Source: Geobacter sp. OR-1 (lineage in GTDB: Bacteria; Desulfobacterota; Desulfuromonadia; Geobacterales; DSM-12255). Taken from it: a stretch of 64,000 bases of DNA. The position numbers and the translations under genes are program-made. The notes under the pieces were generated by a model. It was given only the letters and a program-made list of their open reading frames with translations, ran no database searches and was not told the origin of the DNA. The DNA lies in the NCBI RefSeq assembly GCF_000813145.1, contig NZ_BAZF01000019.1:17902-81901 (forward strand). The letters are read 5' to 3'. Below, piece after piece: positions 62,505 to 64,000 of the stretch. Every line of letters starts with the position of its first letter. The first letter of the stretch is position 1.

Positions 62505-62802
62505 CGTCGAAATTACCGCGGCTGCCGAGCGAGATGTCGAGGAGATCTGGACCTACATCGCCGACGACAGCCCGGGAAACGCCACAGCCTTCATCATACA
62601 ACTGGAGGAGCAGATAGACACGCTTGAGCAGCTTCCCGAGCGCTGCCCGCTAATCCCTGAAAACGAACAGCTCGGCACCTCCTATCGCCATCTGCTGCAT
62701 GGCGCCTACCGCACCATCTTCCGTATTACCGGCAAGACGGTCTACATCCTGCGCATCATCCACGGCACCCGTCTGCTCGACTCATCCTGCTTCGAGAGTT
62801 AG
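62488..62802 (+). CDS. Type II toxin, ParE/RelE superfamily
   Basis: The 104-residue protein has the ParE/RelE fold: VEITAAAERDVEEIWTYIAD, LEEQIDTLEQLPERCPLIPE and YRTIFRITGKTVYILRIIHG. The conserved Arg and Tyr residues of this family are present in the C-terminal strands. ParE-type members inhibit gyrase and RelE-type members cut mRNA; sequence alone favours ParE slightly. The antitoxin gene precedes it. Confidence 0.9.
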   Translation: MRGTYNVEITAAAERDVEEIWTYIADDSPGNATAFIIQLEEQIDTLEQLPERCPLIPENEQLGTSYRHLLHGAYRTIFRITGKTVYILRIIHGTRLLDSSCFES

Positions 62803-63029
62803 GTGATGGCGGAATAAGGCCGCTTCGCGCAGTTCAGGGGAGATGGCGATCATGTTTTATCCAGCCCTCTTGATTCAAAGAGATACAGCACCACCTCAGC
62901 CAAGCCGTGGCGCGTTAACCGGGCAGCCTCAAAAACAAAGGCTCCGGCCGGCAAGCCTGATGGCGTGCCAGCCGAAGCCTTGGCAAAGGCTGGTGGACCC
63001 AACAACCGCGCATTCGTACCGAAGCTGAG
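62803..63029. repeat. Region with an AFAKASAG-type palindromic repeat
   Basis: Around 62967-62992 the DNA is palindromic (CCAGCC ... GGCTGG around GAAGCCTTGGC), and its minus-strand reading gives AFAKASAG, a string I recall as recurring from dispersed repeats in many genomes. No gene is evident in the region. Confidence 0.4.
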
Positions 63030-63206
63030 GTGCTGTTGAGTGTCCCACTCACTACCGAAGTCGAAGCTCCTTTGCACATGCAACTGGCTGAAAAGATTGT
63101 GCAACTTTACGAGCTTGGTATGAATGTATATCGAATATCAGTAATTCTCAAGATAGACGGCAAAACTGTTAAGAAAGCTCTCAGGAAAAACGGCCTCATC
63201 GACTGA
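63030..63206 (+). pseudogene. Truncated HTH protein, recombinase-like C-terminus
   Basis: The frame is open from 62961, and from GTG 63030 it gives 58 residues ending at 63206: LTTEVEAPLHMQLAEKIVQL, then YELGMNVYRISVILKIDGKT with a helix-turn-helix look, and VKKALRKNGLID. It resembles the HTH end of resolvase-type recombinases. No catalytic domain precedes it, and a repeat lies just upstream, so it is probably a remnant. Confidence 0.4.
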
Positions 63207-63277
63207 GAGGTGTAATTAGCTAAATTCACGTCGAATATATTTATATCAGGTCTCTCATCAAATATCAAGTCGGGTAG

Positions 63278-63314
63278 CCCCGGTTCGATTTCGCTTTTGG
63301 GAATCAAACCGGGG
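63278..63314. repeat. Strong inverted repeat
   Basis: CCCCGGTTCGATT (63278-63290) pairs with GAATCAAACCGGGG (63301-63314) with one mismatch around a ten-base loop. There is no T-run. Function unknown; it lies between the recombinase remnant and the AT-rich gene. Confidence 0.5.
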
Positions 63315-63343
63315 TCCGAAAACGTTTGACACCATCAATCTCT

Positions 63344-63892
63344 TTAATCTTGTTCCCCAGAATATTTATACAATTTACGGTATGCTTCAATATTTTTAAT
63401 TCTATTTTGAGTGTATGCTACCCACTCTTTTCCAGCTTGTGCAGCATCTTCTTTTATTGCATCAATGTAATAATCTAGCAAAATATTTGCAGACACATGG
63501 GGAGTGTAAGAAGATTCTGCAATCTTCCATTTATTTTTAATTTTGATTAGGTTTATTGTGATAGTTTCGTCTGAAACATGCGAAACATCAAACAACCTAC
63601 GTTCTTTCCACGCATTCTTAAATATTACTATAACTTCAGCAGTTTTACCTTTTGTTTTGATTTTGGTTATTTTGTATCCAGTTACCAATACTGAATAATC
63701 CCATGCAGCTTCTGAAGAATTGTCGTAAACAATGCTATATATGTTTTTTGCTCGTTCTGTGCTGAGCCTTTCTCCATTCATATCGTACTTAATATACGCA
63801 TTGACAACTTCTCTAATTGAAGTTGTATCATCAGCAAAAGAAAGGCTGCACATAATCAACAATAGCACTGAACTCAATACAAACAGTTTCAT
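63344..63892 (-). CDS. AT-rich hypothetical secreted protein
   Basis: The 182-residue protein has a signal peptide (MKLFVLSSVLLLIMCSLSFA) and a mature part rich in Ile, Lys and Tyr, with two motifs of interest: VVNAYIKYDMNG and an EVIVIFKNAWKERRLF strand, in a fold that may be SnoaL/NTF2-like. I do not recognise the family. It is much more AT-rich than the genes to the left, and uses many Ile ATA/ATT and Lys AAA codons, suggesting recent transfer. ATG 63892 follows TATATG without a good ribosome site. Confidence 0.6.
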   Translation of the reverse strand: MKLFVLSSVLLLIMCSLSFADDTTSIREVVNAYIKYDMNGERLSTERAKNIYSIVYDNSSEAAWDYSVLVTGYKITKIKTKGKTAEVIVIFKNAWKERRLFDVSHVSDETITINLIKIKNKWKIAESSYTPHVSANILLDYYIDAIKEDAAQAGKEWVAYTQNRIKNIEAYRKLYKYSGEQD

Positions 63893-64000
63893 TTATATGC
63901 CTTTACGTCAATTCGTTGTGGTTTTATATACTTCCAGTTTATCTAAAACGTTGCCACTGAAACACCCACTAACCGATACAATTACATCCCAATACATGTT

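Noticed and set aside
63107..63307. Minus-strand 66-codon frame near the recombinase remnant
   Set aside because: No ribosome site or motif and it runs opposite the protein-like HTH remnant.

Overview
The window reads as a chromosomal segment of a Geobacter-like bacterium (Desulfuromonadia). Supporting signs are five c-type cytochrome or cytochrome-linked genes (a decaheme cytochrome with an outer-membrane barrel, a diheme peroxidase of the MacA/CcpA type, a triheme c7, a small monoheme cytochrome), a glutamate synthase split into separate domains, the run gap-pgk-tpiA-secG-tRNA-Leu, and many c-di-GMP or PilZ signalling proteins. Species assignment is inference only.

Layout. 1-4.4 kb: end of a class II aldolase, rsmD, coaD, an aminotransferase, a DUF1858 protein and a PilZ protein. 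4.6-9.8 kb: five-gene split glutamate synthase operon behind a candidate sigma-54 promoter and a palindromic operator. 10-20 kb: sppA, a phosphodiesterase, then a long minus-strand block: HDAC-like deacetylase, TPR protein, two small membrane proteins (one frameshifted), an Mla-type ATPase, and a decaheme cytochrome/beta-barrel/ABC-type binding protein/receiver/Cys-tail operon. 20.4-24.2 kb: lower glycolysis, secG and tRNA-Leu(GAG). 24.2-31.3 kb: DUF3300, DUF2950, an O-methyltransferase, gluQ, ppnP, a frameshifted M48 protease and a DUF898 protein. 31.3-43.6 kb: membrane protein, recG with an AbrB-like N-terminus, GGDEF protein, methyltransferase, PBP1-type enzyme, MerA-like reductase, glycosyltransferase, miaA. 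43.8-49.2 kb: cytochromes, HD-GYP protein, PAS-only protein, HAD phosphatase.

49.2-64 kb is accessory. It holds a nuclease, a HelD-like ATPase, a Ner-like HTH protein, gene remnants, a two-copy ~105 bp hairpin repeat, a four-helix-bundle protein with Ser-Asp repeats, and a two-gene unit of a MazG-like pyrophosphohydrolase plus an 801-residue protein that joins a PD-(D/E)xK-like motif, a DUF2075 helicase-type ATPase and an S24 (LexA-like) peptidase domain. That unit is the best candidate here for an undescribed defence or stress system. After it come SOUL, glutathione peroxidase, GIY-YIG, ROK kinase and Phd/ParE toxin-antitoxin genes, a recombinase-like remnant and an AT-rich secreted protein.

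Two genes are broken at homopolymers (T8 at 17.85 kb, G9 at 29.76 kb). This could be sequencing or assembly error or real slippage. I had no tools; all family calls rest on motif recognition.
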